A DNA stretch of 24,379 nt from NCBI GenBank assembly GCA_002343455.1, contig DDSR01000407.1, positions 3,061-27,439 of the forward strand. The letters are read 5' to 3'. Shown here one piece after another: positions 22,846-24,379 of this stretch. Numbering within the stretch: position 1 is the stretch's first letter; each line of letters begins with the position of its first letter. The stretch is from Deltaproteobacteria bacterium UBA2385 (GTDB taxonomy: Bacteria; Myxococcota_A; UBA796; UBA2385). The translations under genes and the position numbers were made by a program. The notes beneath the pieces were generated by a model. That model saw only the letters and a list, made by a program, of their open reading frames with translations, did no database searches and had not been told where the DNA came from.

Positions 22846-23886
22846 GTGCCGGTCTTCGACCAGGCCCTCGGCCGACTGGGCAACGACATCGCCATCGACC
22901 TGGGAACCAGCAACACCCAGGTCCTCGTCCACGGCCGCGGCCTGGCGGTCGAAGAGCCGTCGGTCGTCGCGGTGCAGCGCGGCAACGGCGGTACCCAGGT
23001 CCTTGCGGTCGGGACCGAAGCGAAACGAATGGTCGGGCGCACGCCGGAGAACATCCAGGCTGTACGGCCGATCCGCGAGGGGGTCATCGCCGACTTCGAG
23101 CTGGCCGAGGTGCTCCTCCGCAGCTGCGTCGAGCGGGCCCTGGCGGGGCGCCCGCTGGTCCGGCCCCGAATGATCGTCTCTGTGCCCGTCGGCACCACCG
23201 AGGTCGAGCGCAGGGCCATCATGGAGTCCGCGCGGGCCGCGGGAGGCCGGGAGGTGCGGCTGGTCGGCAAGTCCATCGCCGCGGCGCTGGGGGCCGACCT
23301 GCCGATCCATGACCCGGTCGCCAGCATGATCGTCGACCTGGGAGGCGGGTGCACGGAGATCGGCATCCTCAGCATGGGGGGCACGGTCGTCGCCACCTCG
23401 GTGCGGGCCGCAGGAGACCACCTCGACCGCGCCCTGGTGGCGCTGGTCCAGCAGCGGCAGAACATCCTCCTGGGCGAGCGCACCGCCGAGGAGATCAAGC
23501 TCCGCATCGGTCGAGCCACCCCCGACGAAGCCGCGCCCGCGCAGGCCCGGGTCAAGGGCCGCGACCTCTCGACCGGCATTCCTCGGGACGCGGTGGTCAG
23601 CTCCGAAGACACGGTGACAGCCTACCGCCCGATCCTGGAGCAGATCGTCGAGGGCATCCGAAAGGCGCTCTCGCGCACCCCACCCGAGCTGGCCGCGGAC
23701 ATCCTGCAGCGCGGCATGGTGCTCTGCGGAGGGACCTCGCTGCTGCCGGGCCTCGACGACTACCTGCGCCAGGCATCCGGCCTGCCGGTCGTCATCGCCG
23801 AGGATCCCCGCCGCTGCACCGTCATCGGCACCGGGGAGCTCTTCGACGATCCGCAGACGCTGGAGCGCGCTGCCCCTCAGGGCTGA
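22846..23886 (+). CDS. MreB/Mbl-like actin homologue
   Basis: The product has 346 residues, the usual MreB length. Actin-fold motifs are complete: phosphate-1 IAIDLGTSNT (Asp18), GRTPENIQAVRPIREGVIADFE, phosphate-2 IVDLGGGCTEIGIL, EEIKLRIG, VKGRDLSTGIPR and the adenosine motif MVLCGGTSLLPGLDDYL. MreB filaments under the inner membrane steer lateral cell-wall synthesis. Differences from canonical MreB are the LCGGTSLL motif where GGGALL is usual and a less hydrophobic segment after VIADFE. With no mreC, mreD, rodA or PBP2 gene nearby, a paralogue is possible, so I give no gene symbol. The GTG at 22846 is supported by homology to the family N-terminus, although GAGG sits only one base away. The gene is convergent with the rRNA operon. 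Confidence 0.88.
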   Translation: MPVFDQALGRLGNDIAIDLGTSNTQVLVHGRGLAVEEPSVVAVQRGNGGTQVLAVGTEAKRMVGRTPENIQAVRPIREGVIADFELAEVLLRSCVERALAGRPLVRPRMIVSVPVGTTEVERRAIMESARAAGGREVRLVGKSIAAALGADLPIHDPVASMIVDLGGGCTEIGILSMGGTVVATSVRAAGDHLDRALVALVQQRQNILLGERTAEEIKLRIGRATPDEAAPAQARVKGRDLSTGIPRDAVVSSEDTVTAYRPILEQIVEGIRKALSRTPPELAADILQRGMVLCGGTSLLPGLDDYLRQASGLPVVIAEDPRRCTVIGTGELFDDPQTLERAAPQG

Positions 23887-23911
23887 AATTGAATGCGCCA
23901 GAACGCCGAAA

Positions 23912-23939
23912 GCCCCAGCATCCGTGAGGATGCTGGGGC
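23912..23939 (-). terminator. Intrinsic terminator of the rRNA operon (possibly bidirectional)
   Basis: Arms GCCCCAGCATCC (23912-23923) and GGATGCTGGGGC (23928-23939) form a perfect 12-bp stem with a GTGA loop, a GNRA-class tetraloop on the plus strand. On the minus strand, a short T-run (CTTTC) follows the stem right after the 5S gene, as expected for an rrn terminator. It also sits 25 bases after the mreB-like stop and may stop that transcript too. Confidence 0.85.
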
Positions 23940-23950
23940 GTAAGGGATGG

Positions 23951-24064
23951 CCGGCGGTGACCTACTCTCCCACCGGGCTTCCCCGGCAGTACCATCGGCG
24001 TACTGGAGCTTAACTTCCGTGTTCGGTATGGGAACGGGTGGGTCCTCCGTACTATCGCCACCGA
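23951..24064 (-). rRNA. rrf: 5S ribosomal RNA
   Basis: The minus strand reads TCGGTGGCGATAG at the 5' end and GGTCACCGCCGG at the 3' end. These pair as helix I. Conserved internal 5S stretches are present (CCCATACCGAACACGGAAG, TTAAGCTCC, GGGAGAGTAGGTC). The length is about 114 bases. Ends are estimated from the terminal stem. Confidence 0.95.
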
Positions 24065-24138
24065 CCAAAATCGAGTCCGCCTTGGGCGGAAGATGTTCAA
24101 GCATGAAGGAAGACGCTGCGTCCAGAGTTCGGCGACCG
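24065..24138 (-). other. 23S-5S internal transcribed spacer
   Basis: About 74 bases with no tRNA. It contains a short hairpin, TCCGCC-TTG-GGCGGA, that could take part in rRNA processing. Confidence 0.7.

Positions 24139-24379
<241 letters not shown>

Overview
The window is GC-rich, almost fully coding chromosomal DNA from a Gram-negative bacterium, most likely Myxococcota (the former deltaproteobacteria) or a close relative. The reasons are MopE-type Asp/Cys-rich repeats, a Hanks-type kinase fused to an FGE-like domain, CotH and DUF2505 proteins, outer-membrane beta-barrels, and two C-terminal tails of the MYXO-CTERM type (Cys, hydrophobic stretch, Arg cluster). About half of the chosen starts are GTG. 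I see no mobile element, tRNA or CRISPR array.

Layout. (1) 2-3634, plus strand: the 3' end of a membrane protein gene, a DUF5989 mini-protein, a GNAT acetyltransferase fused to a biotin-protein ligase, and a lamin-tail/CotH lipoprotein. They are tightly spaced or overlapping. (2) 3641-12529, minus strand, transcribed right to left: a pseudosubtilase with VCBS repeats, a Ser/Thr kinase with an FGE-like domain, a MopE-repeat C-type-lectin lipoprotein, an NHL-propeller lipoprotein and an ATP-grasp ligase. (3) 12630-20135, plus strand: DUF2505 protein, CAP/SCP-domain protein, small predicted outer-membrane protein, a three-part metalloprotease-like/propeller/Omp85-like protein, and a TPR lytic transglycosylase. 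(4) 20132-21823, minus strand: an SppA-type signal peptide peptidase whose stop codon lies inside the same CTAG as the stop of the transglycosylase. (5) 21898-23886, plus strand: a small conserved-looking unknown, a zinc-ribbon membrane protein and an MreB-like actin homologue. (6) 23912-24379, minus strand: the tail of a ribosomal RNA operon, with the 23S rRNA 3' end, the 5S rRNA and a strong hairpin.

The common theme is the cell envelope. Most products are predicted to be secreted, lipid-anchored, surface-displayed or in the outer membrane, or to work on peptidoglycan (lytic transglycosylase, MreB). The minus-strand block looks like a surface-display and signalling cluster: a transmembrane kinase sits between large Ca-binding or lectin-like exported proteins. 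Whether its members work together is inference from gene order only.

Most worth follow-up: the GNAT-BirA fusion with a tandem-repeat linker, the subtilisin-like protein whose catalytic Ser and oxyanion Asn are both replaced, the HExxH/propeller/beta-barrel fusion, and the MreB-like gene paired with a zinc-ribbon membrane protein rather than mreCD.
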